Shown here in pieces: positions 16,410 to 25,711 of a stretch of 64,000 nt of DNA (position 1 is the stretch's first letter; every line of letters starts with the position of its first letter). The stretch comes from CBDFKJ01 sp965248805 (GTDB lineage: Bacteria > Pseudomonadota > Alphaproteobacteria > UBA6615): assembly GCA_965248805.1 (NCBI GenBank), contig CBDFKJ010000007.1, forward strand, positions 1-64,000, in the 5' to 3' direction. The notes below the pieces were generated by a model. It made no database searches, was not told the DNA's origin, and was given only the letters and a program-made list of their open reading frames with translations. The position numbers and the translations under genes were made by a program.

Positions 16410-17141
16410 TTGTCGAGGCTCCGGGACGGTCGGCGTCCGGCGCGCTCGCATCATGGCAGAAGCCTCGTCGTTCTCACAATCCTATCAGCGTATCTGCCCA
16501 CGCTCTCGTATGCCGAGCCACCGCCGGCGCCGCTGATCGACGGTGGTGCGGCAACCGTGGCCGAGGTGATCGATGGCGACACGGTGCGCCTTCACGACGG
16601 ACGGCAGGTGCGCCTGGTCGGAATGCAGGCACCGAAGCTACCGCTGGGTCGCCCCGGATTTGTTGAATGGCCGCTCGCCGGCGCCGCCCAGGCAACGCTC
16701 GCAGGACTGATCGGCGGCGCTGAGGTGCGGCTTGGCTATGGTGGCCAGCAGACGGATAGCCATGGGCGGGTCCTCGCCCACCTGTTCCGCAGCGACGGAT
16801 TGTGGGTTCAGGGCGAGATGCTGGGTCGCGGTATGGCACGCGTGTACACTTTTTCCGACAATCGCAGCCTGATCCCCGAACTGCTGGCGCGCGAGCGCGA
16901 GGCGCGCGCCGAGCGCGCCGGCATCTGGTCCCACCCGTTCTATCAAGTCGTGCGCGCCGACGATGCGGCCGATCATGTCGGCGGCTTTGCCGTCGTCGAG
17001 GGTCGGGTCCAGGCGGCCGATGTCGTTCGTGGGCGCGGCTATCTGAACTTTTCCGCCGACTGGCGCACCGACTTCACGGTATCGATCGCGCCCGAGGATC
17101 GCCGGCGCTTCGAGGATGACGGCATCGATATTGCCTCCTAG
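16410..17141 (+). CDS. Secreted thermonuclease (SNase-like), stop codon at an IS630 junction
   Basis: The protein has a hydrophobic signal segment (LVVLTILSAYLPTLSYA), then the SNase fold: VIDGDTVRLHDGRQVRLVGMQAP (Asp and Arg of the active site), DSHGRVLAHLF and ERAGIWSHPFYQV. A C-terminal extension follows (GYLNFSADWRTDFTVSI), as in alphaproteobacterial homologues, which are usually ~30 residues longer. It ends ASN-terminal to an IS630 remnant: the last codon is TAG formed by the target TA and the first G of the element. Either this was the native stop or the 3' end has been lost. The TTG at 16410 is a tentative start. Confidence 0.7.
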   Translation: MSRLRDGRRPARSHHGRSLVVLTILSAYLPTLSYAEPPPAPLIDGGAATVAEVIDGDTVRLHDGRQVRLVGMQAPKLPLGRPGFVEWPLAGAAQATLAGLIGGAEVRLGYGGQQTDSHGRVLAHLFRSDGLWVQGEMLGRGMARVYTFSDNRSLIPELLAREREARAERAGIWSHPFYQVVRADDAADHVGGFAVVEGRVQAADVVRGRGYLNFSADWRTDFTVSIAPEDRRRFEDDGIDIAS

Positions 17142-17729
17142 TGGATTGATTCCAACGTTTGGAACCCTCGGTTTCGGGCTGCGATGATGTCGTCGGGGTC
17201 GGCTTTCGATATGAATGGCTGTGGGTTGGCCGCATTGTATTCGCGGACGAAGCGGTTGATTGCGGCCTGGAGATCGACGACGGAATGGAAGACGCCGTGC
17301 TTGAGCCGCCGCCGGGTGAGTTTTGCGAAGAAGCCCTCGACGGCATTGAGCCACGAGCAGGAGGTCGGTGTGAAGTGGAAAGTCCAGCGCGGATGGCGGG
17401 CGAGCCAGGCGCGGACCTTGTCCTTGTTGTGCGCCGCGTAGTTGTCGACGATCGCGTGGATGGCCTTGTCCGCCGGCACCGTGCGCTCGATGCGGTTGAG
17501 GAAGCGGATGAACTCCTGATGGCGGTGGCGCTGCATGTTCTGGCCGATCACCGTTCCGTCCAGAACGTTGAGCGCCGCAAACAGCGTGGTCGTGCCGTGC
17601 CGTTTGTAGTCATGGTGCCGGCGCGTCCCTTCTTCATCGGCAGACCGGCGGTCGAGCGCCTGGATCTGTGACTTCTCATCGATCGACAACACCACCGCAT
17701 GGGCCGGCGGGTCGACATACAGGCCGACG
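17141..17729 (-). mobile_element. IS630 remnant, copy 4
   Basis: This is the right end of the element (GTGGATTGATTCC at 17141) and the last ~190 transposase codons, including the second Asp and the Glu. Homology stops at 17729 inside the codons for GLYVDPP; the left half is missing. The sequence then continues in an adenylate cyclase gene that lacks its own start. The remnant therefore marks a deletion that began inside the element. It has the ATCGAAAG variant shared with copies 1, 5 and 8. Confidence 0.92.
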
Positions 17730-19290
17730 CACGGTCGATCCAGGCGACGAGCCGGCATTGCTCGATTTCATGACGGCGACGCTTGCAGCGGCGCCGCAGA
17801 CGTTCGGCATCCTGGTCGCGCGGGAGGATGGCGTGCGTCTCAGTGCCGCCCGTACGGCCGATGGTATCATCACCGGGCAGTTCGATACCCCATCGCCGGA
17901 GATCGACGAGGTCGTGCGCCAGGCGCGAACCGCCGAAGGACCGTTTTGGGGGGCGCTGGTCTACGTCGAAGAGATCGGCGAGCCGGTCGTGAACCTGCGC
18001 GTGCCGGTGCGCCGCGACGGCGCGTTCTTGGGTGTTGTCGCCATCGCCACGCGCATCAGCGAACTCAGCGAGTTCGTGTTCGACCCATCGGATGACTTGG
18101 GCGCCGTAGCGTTCATACTGCACGATCGCGATCACGTGCTGGCGCATCCATTCTTGAACAGCGGATTTCCGGGACTGTCGGCGGAGAATCCCCTGCCCCG
18201 CCTTATCGGCTTTGCCGACCCGGTGCTCGGATCGATATGGAAGCCGGGTTGGCAGGACAACCGCGAACCGGAACTGCTCGGCGACGGACATACGATCGAT
18301 GTCGGTGACGAGCCCTACGCCTTCGTCTATCAGGAGATCGACGGCTATGCCGATAAGGCTTGGCTGATTGGATATTACCTCCGCATCGCCGACGTCAATG
18401 AGCCGTTCTTGCGTGTCCTGCGCGCGGCCGGCTTCGGGATCGGTGTCGCGGTCGTGGCGATCGTGGCAGTGTTCTTCGTCGGGCGCCGGCTCAGCCGGCC
18501 CATCCGCCGCCTGGCCGGCGCGGCCGAACACGTTCGTGAGTTGGATTTTGCCGCCGCCAAGCCGCTGCCGCGCAGCTTGTTCCGCGAGACCGACGATGCC
18601 GCGCAAGCCTTCAATGCGATGCTGGAAGGCCTGCGTTGGTTCGAGAGCTATGTGCCGAAGACGCTCGTGCAGCGCCTGATGCGCCAAGGCAAACTCGGCG
18701 CCATCGAATCCGAATTGCGATCGTTGACGATCATGTTCACCGATATTCGCGGCTTCACCAGCATGGCCGAGACCCTGTCGGCGAACGAGACCGCTTCCTT
18801 CCTCAACCACCATTTCGATCTGGTCGCCGCGTGTGTCGAGCAGCACGGCGGTACGGTCGACAAGTACATTGGTGACGCGGTGATGGCGTTCTGGGGAGCG
18901 CCGGAGCCGCAGACCGATCACGCGGCGCGTGCCTGCCGGTCGGCATTGGCCGTCCGCGAAGCCATTACGCGCGATAACGCCGAACGCAGTTCGCGCGGTG
19001 CGCCGCCGGTGCGCATGCGCATCGGCATTCATACCGGCGTCGCCGTAGTCGGCAACATCGGTTCGCACTCACGTATCAACTACACGTTGGTCGGCGACAC
19101 CGTGAACGCCGCCAATCGGATCGAGCAGCTGGCCAAGGAACTGGCGCTGCCGGTCGACGAGGACGTGCACATTCTGATCAGCGGCGATACGGCCGAACCC
19201 CTGCCCCCCGGCTGTGCCACCCTGCGCAGCCTCGGCCGGCATGAACTGCGCGGGCGCGAACAGCAGGTCGAGATCTTCGCGCTATCATGA
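17730..19290 (+). pseudogene. Class III adenylate/guanylate cyclase, 5' truncated
   Basis: Domains in order: most of an extracellular Cache-like sensor (from DPGDEPALLDF to ADKAWLIGYYL), a membrane helix (GFGIGVAVVAIVAVFFVG), a HAMP segment (RRLSRPIRRLAGAAEHVRELD), and a complete cyclase domain (FTDIRGFTSMAE and DKYIGDAVMAFWGAP hold the two metal-binding Asp; GDTVNAANRIEQL holds the Asn/Arg pair). The first membrane helix and the start of the sensor are gone, replaced by the IS630 remnant. Translation could begin in the remnant or at ATG 17770, but without the N-terminal helix the sensor would not be exported. It is probably nonfunctional as a receptor. Confidence 0.8.
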
Positions 19291-19305
19291 CGCAAAGCGC
19301 CGCGT

Positions 19306-20121
19306 TCAAGCCTCGATCTGCGCGAGAATTTCGCCCGCCGGTGTGATGCACGCCGCGATCAGCGGGCCGCCGAAACCGCAACCGGCATCGACCGTCAAGG
19401 TATTGACGCGGGCGTCGATCCCAGGATGGCGGATGTCGAAACCACGAACCACGGTGCCGAACTCGCCATAGGGCCGGCCGATGCTGCTGAACGCGCTCGA
19501 CGCCCACCAGAAAGTATCGCTTTGCGCCTCCAACGGACGCGAGACATCCACCCCGGCATGCACAAACAACGCGCGCGCGCCTTCCGGTTCGGCGGGCTCG
19601 GTATAGGCTGCGCGATGCAGCGCCGACATGTACGCCATGTGACCGGGCGCCTCATTAACCGCACCGCGCAGTCTTGCGGTCCAACGTGCCAAGGCCAACC
19701 TGCCCTCGCGCACCGAACGCAGCGCCTCGTCGGGCGAACTGCCATAGGCCGCAAGCGTGCTTGCCATGCCGTGCTCAAGCATCCATCGCATCACTTCTGC
19801 CGGTGTGGCCGCGAACTGTAACTGCAACGTTTTCTGCAGCATCTCCTCCTGCGCGCCGCGCAGGTAGAGCACGTCGGAAGCGAACATGCCCGGTCCGGCG
19901 ATGATCGCACGGCGGAACGCCAACAATTCGGACAGCGTCTCAAATGTCGCCTCGCCGCGCCCGATGACGTTACCCAGATAGACGACACGGTCGCCGATCT
20001 CGAACCGCTTGGCGATGGCGCGATGGAGCTTGCTCAGGCGCGCGGCCTCGGCATGGATGGAGGCGACCGCCCAAATTCGATATGGGCGAAACAGCACCCC
20101 GAACAGCTGGCTGTTCGACAT
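19306..20121 (-). CDS. Metallophosphoesterase-like protein with degenerate metal site
   Basis: A 271-residue protein that follows the layout of PPP-type serine/threonine phosphatases, but the key motifs are altered: the expected GDIHG is ASIHAEA (~21), GDxxDRG is GNVIGRG (~50) and GNHE is LRGAQEE (~87). VHAGVD (~190) and the C-terminal DAGCGFGG (~245) remain. The strong preservation of the rest (MLQKTLQLQFA, WMLEHG, AYGSS) suggests a folded protein with a non-phosphatase role rather than decay. It lies downstream of carD on the same strand. Confidence 0.6.
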   Translation of the reverse strand: MSNSQLFGVLFRPYRIWAVASIHAEAARLSKLHRAIAKRFEIGDRVVYLGNVIGRGEATFETLSELLAFRRAIIAGPGMFASDVLYLRGAQEEMLQKTLQLQFAATPAEVMRWMLEHGMASTLAAYGSSPDEALRSVREGRLALARWTARLRGAVNEAPGHMAYMSALHRAAYTEPAEPEGARALFVHAGVDVSRPLEAQSDTFWWASSAFSSIGRPYGEFGTVVRGFDIRHPGIDARVNTLTVDAGCGFGGPLIAACITPAGEILAQIEA

Positions 20122-20288
20122 TGCCGCTTGCGCTCCCCCCAGGAAATCGCCCGCTCAGATGCGGTCGAGAATGGTGCAGATCACGTGATTTGACAACCGC
20201 GTGGTCGGCGGCCGCTTGCTTGATCGCTTGGCGGCGGCGAATTCAAGCGGCCATTTGGCGAGTTGCGCCGCTCCCGGCGCACCGGCCG

Positions 20289-20816
20289 CTACGCGGCCTC
20301 GAGCAGTCTTTCCAGCTTGCCGGTCGCCTGCTCATGGTCGATATGCTCGACGGCGGCCAACTCACGCGCGAGCCGTTCGAGCGCCGCCTGATACATCTGC
20401 CGCTCGGAATAGGATTGGTCCGGCTGATCGGACGCGCGGTGGAGGTCGCGCACGACCTCGGCGATCGACACCGGATCGCCGGAATTGATCTTGGCCTCGT
20501 ACTCCTGCGCCCGCCGGCTCCACATTGTGCGCTTCACACGACTGCGGCCGCGCAGGGTCTTGAGCGCCGAATCGATGATCTTGCGATTGCTCAGCCGGCG
20601 CAGACCCGATTGCTTGGCCTTGCCGACGGGAACCCGCAGCGTCATCCGTTCCTGCTCGAAGTGGATGACAAACAACTGCAACGCCTCGCCGGCGATTTGC
20701 TGCTCCTCGATGCCGATCACGCGGCCGACACCGTGGGTCGGATAGACGACATGGTCGCCCTCGGTGAATATGGTCTCCTCGGTGGAGGTGGCCTTGGTGT
20801 CGCGCTTTGCTGCCAT
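20289..20816 (-). CDS. carD: CarD/CdnL-family RNA polymerase-binding regulator
   Basis: A 175-residue protein. The N-terminal Tudor-like RNA-polymerase-interacting domain has FTEGDHVVYPTHGVGRVIGIEE and VIHFEQERMTLRVPVGKA. The C-terminal helical DNA-binding domain has RVKRTMWSRRAQEYEAKINSGDP, IAEVVRDLHR and SYSERQMYQAALERLARELA. CarD stabilises open complexes at rRNA and other promoters. It follows fdxA in the conserved alphaproteobacterial order helicase-S4-fdxA-carD. The start is the first ATG. Confidence 0.93.
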   Translation of the reverse strand: MAAKRDTKATSTEETIFTEGDHVVYPTHGVGRVIGIEEQQIAGEALQLFVIHFEQERMTLRVPVGKAKQSGLRRLSNRKIIDSALKTLRGRSRVKRTMWSRRAQEYEAKINSGDPVSIAEVVRDLHRASDQPDQSYSERQMYQAALERLARELAAVEHIDHEQATGKLERLLEAA

Positions 20817-21100
20817 CTATGGAGATACTCCCGGCAATCGACGTGTGAGCCGCGAACCAACGGGCCCGCAACAAGCCGGCCGCGTGCGGCCATTTACAGC
20901 GGCGTAACCGCCGCCGCACGACTTAGCGGACCCCTTTTCCAGCATGTGGCGCCGTCGGCGGCACGCCGCAACGGCATAGATAGAAGAATGGGGCTGTGTA
21001 CGCCAATCGTCCCTAATCGTTACCAATTGGAGTTTATCACGTTTCGCCGATTATTCCAGACCACGGTGGCGGCAATGAGGCACATGGTCGGCCGCGTCTC
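20817..21100. other. Spacer between fdxA and carD
   Basis: The 284 bases hold no convincing gene. The segment should contain the carD promoter. No clear -35/-10 pair or hairpin stands out, though an AT-richer part near 20995-21050 is the best candidate. Confidence 0.4.
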
Positions 21101-21442
21101 CTAGCCGTCTCCGGGCCCCGGGTTGGCGTTGAAATATTTTTCAAATTTGCCTTCTTCGCCCTTGTGCGTGTCGGCGTCCGCCGGCTCCTCCCCCTTGGAG
21201 GTGATATTGGGCCATTTGTCGGCATACTCGCGGTTGATTTCGAGCCATTTGGCCAAGTCCGGCTCGGTATCGGGAACGATCGCCTCCGAGGGGCACTCCG
21301 GCTCGCAGACGCCGCAGTCGATGCATTCGTCGGGATGGATGACCAGCATCGTCTCGCCCTCGTAAAAGCAGTCGACCGGGCAAACTTCGACACAGTCCTT
21401 GTACTTGCATTTGATGCATTGTTCGTTGACGACGTAGGTCAT
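21101..21442 (-). CDS. fdxA: 7Fe-8S ferredoxin FdxA
   Basis: A 113-residue ferredoxin of the Azotobacter FdI type. It has CIKCKYKDCVEVCP, in which the spacing gives a 3Fe-4S cluster, and CIDCGVCEPECP for the 4Fe-4S cluster, followed by the family's C-terminal PDLAKWLEINREYADKWPNIT. It is a cytoplasmic electron carrier. It lies 30 bases after the TerB-like gene on the same strand, in the conserved block upstream of carD. Length and cysteines are complete. Confidence 0.95.
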   Translation of the reverse strand: MTYVVNEQCIKCKYKDCVEVCPVDCFYEGETMLVIHPDECIDCGVCEPECPSEAIVPDTEPDLAKWLEINREYADKWPNITSKGEEPADADTHKGEEGKFEKYFNANPGPGDG

Positions 21443-21472
21443 GCCTCTCAGCCTTTCACACTCGCACGCTCA

Positions 21473-21952
21473 CTAGGAGCCCCCTTGATCCGCAGCATCG
21501 GAGGCAATACCCAGCCGCCGTAGGGCCACCTTGCGGGCGGCCCCACTCTCCCGATCGCTGACATAGATAAGCCCGGCGATACGCCGCAGCAAACTCGCCT
21601 CGTAATGATGCAATGCACCGTCGGCGTATACAACCTCCCACAACATTTCGACCAGTTCGAGCCGCTCAGCGTGCGAGAAGCGGTCCTTGACCGTGCGCGC
21701 AAAGCCGTAGATTTGACTCGTGGCCGCGGCCTTGCCGTCGGCGGCCTCGACCAGCTCTTCGACAGCGCTCGCGGTAAGCTCGAACCGGCGCGCGAGGACT
21801 GTGTGCACCACAGTACGCTCCGTTTCATCGAAGTTTTCATCCATGCGCGCCGCCTCGACCAGCAGCGCAGCCGCGGCGAGCTGAAGCTCGTCGTGGGCGT
21901 GCGATTCAGTCGGCTCGCGATCATCGAAAAGGCGCTTTAGCCGGGACAGCAT
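21473..21952 (-). CDS. TerB-like (DjlA/tellurite resistance) helical protein
   Basis: A 159-residue all-helical protein with acidic repeated units (LLVEAARMDENFDETERTVV and VVYADGALHHYEASLLRRIA) typical of the TerB/DjlA-N domain, which binds metal through these DxxxxxxE segments. Its function in alphaproteobacteria is unknown. It is placed between the S4 RNA-binding gene (27 bases upstream) and fdxA (30 bases downstream), so it is almost certainly cotranscribed with them. Confidence 0.8.
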   Translation of the reverse strand: MLSRLKRLFDDREPTESHAHDELQLAAAALLVEAARMDENFDETERTVVHTVLARRFELTASAVEELVEAADGKAAATSQIYGFARTVKDRFSHAERLELVEMLWEVVYADGALHHYEASLLRRIAGLIYVSDRESGAARKVALRRLGIASDAADQGGS

Positions 21953-21979
21953 GGCCGGTGCGGTAGCACGCGCCCAGCC

Positions 21980-22363
21980 TCACTCGCAAGGGCCGCGCAG
22001 CTGGTCGATATCGCGCCGGTCGCGCTTGGTCGGACGGCCGGTGCCTTGGTCGCGTTCACCGGACCGAACCGCGGTGACAGAACCGGTCTTCGGCTCCTGC
22101 GGCGACAGGTCGACATAGAGCAAGCGCGCCTCGGCCGCTGGGCCGCGCCGTTCGCCCAGGGCGGAGACCTGCAGCACTCGAACGCCGGCGCCGATCGAGG
22201 CGGTGACAATGTCGCCGATCTTCAGCGGATAATGGGGTTTCTCGACCACCTGCTTGTTGATGCGCACGCCGCCGGCCCGGCACAGCTTCGTCGCCAGACT
22301 CCGGCTCTTGCACAGACGCGCAAACCACAGCCACTTGTCCAAGCGAAGCGTCTCGGCGCTCAA
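21980..22363 (-). CDS. S4-domain RNA-binding protein (HslR-like)
   Basis: A 127-residue protein opening with the S4 RNA-binding domain: LRLDKWLWFARLCKSRSLATKLCRAGGVRINKQ spans residues 6-38, with KIGDIVTA next, then a basic tail. Relatives such as HslR bind stalled 50S-peptidyl-tRNA complexes. The start is set at TTG 22363 because it follows GAGAGG and lies 7 bases after the helicase stop; the conserved region begins at codon 6. It is part of the operon running from the helicase to fdxA. Confidence 0.82.
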   Translation of the reverse strand: MSAETLRLDKWLWFARLCKSRSLATKLCRAGGVRINKQVVEKPHYPLKIGDIVTASIGAGVRVLQVSALGERRGPAAEARLLYVDLSPQEPKTGSVTAVRSGERDQGTGRPTKRDRRDIDQLRGPCE

Positions 22364-22370
22364 GGCCCTC

Positions 22371-24908
22371 TCAGGACGTCGGTTGACGCAACTCAGCCAA
22401 GCGTGCGAAGGGCGAAGCCGCGTTTGACGACGGGTCGGTCGTCGCCTTGCCGGTCGCACCCTCGGCGGCTGCTCCATGGGCGCCCCTGGGACGTCGCCGG
22501 CGCTTCTTCGATCGCCGCTCGGCGTGGAGACCCGCATCGTCGGCCCGGCACCGGTAGCCGGCGCTTTCGAGTAGTGCCGCGAAGTCCTCGGCATTGACAC
22601 CGACCATGGCCGGCAACGTCAGCGGCACCTTGAACGGACCCTTGCGGGTCGCCTGGCGCAGCTCCGCCAGCAGCCGCTCAAGAATATCGACCCGGACGAC
22701 CAGGTCGCCAACGATCCGATAGCCCAGCAGGTTGCAATAGGCGGCGTCGATGCCCGTCGCGTGCAGGCTGACGCGACGCCCGTCGGGCGCCTGGCCCGGC
22801 GGTGGTTGCCCCGAGTTGGCGCGCCAAAGCGTCGCGCGCAGAGCGACGGCGGTCGGTTTCAGCATCACCGGCATGTACGCGGTTTCCACGCCAAAGCGGA
22901 CGCCCAAGCGCGCCAACGTCGCTCGGTCGGATTCGGTCAGGCCGCGCATCTGGGCCTGCGCATCGTGACGGATCACGGTGCCTCCGCCCTGCGCGATTTG
23001 ATAGGCCAGACCACGTCCCGCCCCCGAAAGGTCGTTGCACGCGAGCAGGGCGAACAACGGCTGCAGCCGTCGGCGCAGCATCGACATCAACCACGTGGCC
23101 AGACGCCGACGCATGCGCTCGCGTTGTTGTGGTTCCAGCAGATCGGTAGCCGTGATCTCAACCGCCGGGCGCAGCCAATCGGTGCCCACCGCCAGCCGCG
23201 CCACCGGCGCCCTCTGCCAGCAAACGCGCGCTCGATCGTCCAGGGTAAATGCCGCGTCGGCCGAGTGCTCGAGCGTCGTCACCCGCGCGTCGATATGGTC
23301 GCGGATAACGCGCCGTGCGGAGGCAAGCAGATCGCCGTCATCACCATACTCGGTTTTGTCGGCGACAAATTTCATGCCTTCGAGTCGGCCCACCGCGTGG
23401 CCTTCCACGAACACCGTACTGTCGGCGGCAATCGCGCCCAACAACCGTCGGCCGCGCGCCCGCAAACGCCGTACCACGGCGCCGGCGTGGCGGTCGACGA
23501 AGCGCTGGGTCAGACGATCGTGCAGCGCATCGGATAGTTTGTCTTCGAGAGTGCGCGCCCGTTCCTGCCAGTTCGCCGCGTCCGCGAGCCAGCCGTGGCG
23601 GTTCGCCAGGTACGTCCAAGTCCGGGTGCGCGCGATGCGCCCGAGCAGCGTGTCGATATCGCCGTCCGAACGATCGAGGCGATCGAGCGCACGCGCGGCA
23701 TAGTCGGTTGGGACGACACCCTCATCGGACATCAAGAAGCGATAGATGCGCCCCAGCATGGACGCATGGCTGTCCTCGACCGCGTTGTCGAAGTTCGGGA
23801 TGCGACAAACGTCCCAAAACAGCCTGATCGCGGCCGGCGTCGTCGCCATGGCGCGGATCTCGGGGTTGTGCATCAGATTGGCGAGCGCCAGATAGTCGTC
23901 GGCGTCACGGGCACGCACGAGCGATGCCTCCGGCGGGCGTTGATCGAGGCTGCGCTTGAGGCCATCGAGCGAGCGAAAGTCCAACACGGCGTTGCGCCAA
24001 CGGACCGCGCCGATGGCCTTAAATCGGTGTGACTCCACGGCCTCGACTGTTTCCGCATCGAGTTCATCCTCGCCCGCGGTGACGCCGAAGGTGCCGTCGT
24101 TCATGTGGCGTCCGGCACGGCCGGCGATCTGTGCCACCTCGGCCGGCGTCAGTCGCCGCGGCACGCGTCCGTCGAACTTGACCATGGCCGCGAAGGCGAC
24201 ATGGTCGATATCCATGTTCAGACCCATGCCGATGGCGTCGGTGGCGACCAGATAGTCGACTTCGCCGGCTTCATACATACCGACCTGCGCGTTGCGGGTG
24301 CGCGGACTGAGTGCACCCATAACCACGGCGGCTCCGCCGCGCTGGCGCCGGATGAGTTCGGCATGGGCGTAGACGTCGGCGGCCGAGAAGGCCACCACGG
24401 CGCTGCGCGGCGGCAATCGTGCGAGCTTGCGCCGGCCGGCGTAGCTCAGCCGCGAGAATCGCGGCCGGCGAACGAGTGTTGCCTCGGGGACCAGGCGCCG
24501 GATGGCAGGCGCCATGGTTTCCGCGCCCAGGAACATGGTCTCAAGCGCACCCCGCGCATGCAGCAGCCGGTGCGTGAAGATATGGCCGCGCTCTGCATCG
24601 GCGCAGAGCTGGACCTCGTCGATGGCGAGGAACTCGACGGGCCGATCGAGCGGCATGGCCTCGATCGTACATAGGAAATAGCGCGGATGGGCGGGCACGA
24701 TCCGTTCTTCGCCGGTGATCAGCGCCGCGGCGCCCTTGCCGCGATGCCGGCACACGCGATCGTAGTTCTCGCGCGCGAGCAGCCGGAGTGGAAAGCCGAT
24801 CATGCCGCTGTCGTGGCCCAGCATCCGCTCAACCGCCAGATAGGTCTTGCCGGTGTTCGTCGGCCCCATCACGGCCGTTACCGTCTGCTGCGAATCACCG
24901 TAGGGCAT
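22371..24908 (-). CDS. Suv3-like DExH-box RNA helicase
   Basis: An 845-residue helicase: Walker A GPTNTGKT (~16-23), motif II DEVQ (~97-100), motif III-like LGAET, motif V TDAIGMGLNMDI (~224) and motif VI QIAGRAGR (~262-269). A long C-terminal region of the alphaproteobacterial type follows, and a Lys/Arg-rich tail (SKKRRRRPRG). It matches the Suv3/MgpS group involved in RNA turnover. It starts the block S4/TerB/fdxA on the same strand and is divergent from nothing; pcm lies 38 bases upstream on the same strand. Confidence 0.9.
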   Translation of the reverse strand: MPYGDSQQTVTAVMGPTNTGKTYLAVERMLGHDSGMIGFPLRLLARENYDRVCRHRGKGAAALITGEERIVPAHPRYFLCTIEAMPLDRPVEFLAIDEVQLCADAERGHIFTHRLLHARGALETMFLGAETMAPAIRRLVPEATLVRRPRFSRLSYAGRRKLARLPPRSAVVAFSAADVYAHAELIRRQRGGAAVVMGALSPRTRNAQVGMYEAGEVDYLVATDAIGMGLNMDIDHVAFAAMVKFDGRVPRRLTPAEVAQIAGRAGRHMNDGTFGVTAGEDELDAETVEAVESHRFKAIGAVRWRNAVLDFRSLDGLKRSLDQRPPEASLVRARDADDYLALANLMHNPEIRAMATTPAAIRLFWDVCRIPNFDNAVEDSHASMLGRIYRFLMSDEGVVPTDYAARALDRLDRSDGDIDTLLGRIARTRTWTYLANRHGWLADAANWQERARTLEDKLSDALHDRLTQRFVDRHAGAVVRRLRARGRRLLGAIAADSTVFVEGHAVGRLEGMKFVADKTEYGDDGDLLASARRVIRDHIDARVTTLEHSADAAFTLDDRARVCWQRAPVARLAVGTDWLRPAVEITATDLLEPQQRERMRRRLATWLMSMLRRRLQPLFALLACNDLSGAGRGLAYQIAQGGGTVIRHDAQAQMRGLTESDRATLARLGVRFGVETAYMPVMLKPTAVALRATLWRANSGQPPPGQAPDGRRVSLHATGIDAAYCNLLGYRIVGDLVVRVDILERLLAELRQATRKGPFKVPLTLPAMVGVNAEDFAALLESAGYRCRADDAGLHAERRSKKRRRRPRGAHGAAAEGATGKATTDPSSNAASPFARLAELRQPTS

Positions 24909-24946
24909 AGTTAAGTAAGTTCGGATCTAGCGAGCCGCGATGCAAG

Positions 24947-25630
24947 TCAGGCTACGGGGTCTCCTTCGACCAGCGGGACGAAGGCGACGGCCAGCAATGG
25001 CTGAACCACCGCTGCGCCGTCATCCGACCTGGTGATACGGCTCAGCATCTGGGTGGCAAAGAGGCCGGATTCGCCGAGCGGTATTATCATACGCCCAGCG
25101 GGCGCAAGTTGGGCGACCAAGTCCGCCGGCGGCTGTGGCGCCGCGGCGGTGACGATGATGGCGTCGAAGGGCGCGTGCTCGGGCCAGCCCTGATGGCCGT
25201 CGCCGACGCGAAATTCGATGTTGGTGTAACCGAGTTCCGCCAGCCTCCGCTGGGCCTGGCGCGAGAGATCGGCGACGCGCTCGACCGTGAAGACCCGCCT
25301 CGCCAGCTCAGCGAGCAAGGCGCATTGATAGCCCGAGCCGGTGCCGATCTCCAAGATCCGGTCCGACGCCGTCAACTGCAGCAGGTCGGTCATCACTGCG
25401 ACGATGAACGGCTGCGAGATGGTCTGACCATGGCCGATCGGCAGCGGTCGGTTGTCCCAGGCCATCTCTTTCAACTCTGCCGGCACGAACATGTCACGCG
25501 GGACCCGCTGCAACGCTGCGATCACCCTCGGCGACAGCTCCTTGCGTCCGGTTGCCGGGGCGACCTGGCGCGCCTCGGCCTCGATTTCGGCCAACAACGC
25601 TCGCTTTGTGAGGTCCGGGTCGACGGTCAT
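24947..25630 (-). CDS. pcm: Protein-L-isoaspartate O-methyltransferase
   Basis: A 227-residue SAM-dependent enzyme that repairs isoaspartyl residues in aged proteins. Motifs: RDMFVPAELKEMAWDNRPLPIGHGQTISQPFIVA (spread over ~45-80), SAM site LEIGTGSGYQCALLAEL (~94), VGDGHQGWPEHAPFDAIIVTAAAP and PAGRMIIPLGE. The ATG at 25630 gives the usual length. It stands divergent to htpG with 81 bases between, so promoters of both genes share that gap. Confidence 0.92.
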   Translation of the reverse strand: MTVDPDLTKRALLAEIEAEARQVAPATGRKELSPRVIAALQRVPRDMFVPAELKEMAWDNRPLPIGHGQTISQPFIVAVMTDLLQLTASDRILEIGTGSGYQCALLAELARRVFTVERVADLSRQAQRRLAELGYTNIEFRVGDGHQGWPEHAPFDAIIVTAAAPQPPADLVAQLAPAGRMIIPLGESGLFATQMLSRITRSDDGAAVVQPLLAVAFVPLVEGDPVA

Positions 25631-25711
25631 GACGGTCTTGCAGCCGAGTGCGCCTCCACCACATATGTGTCGCGATCCGGCCATACGATCATTAGAAGGG
25701 CACAGCGAGAG

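Noticed and set aside
17548..19068. A 506-codon minus-strand frame opposite the adenylate cyclase
   Set aside because: It has no recognisable domain and mirrors the cyclase codons.
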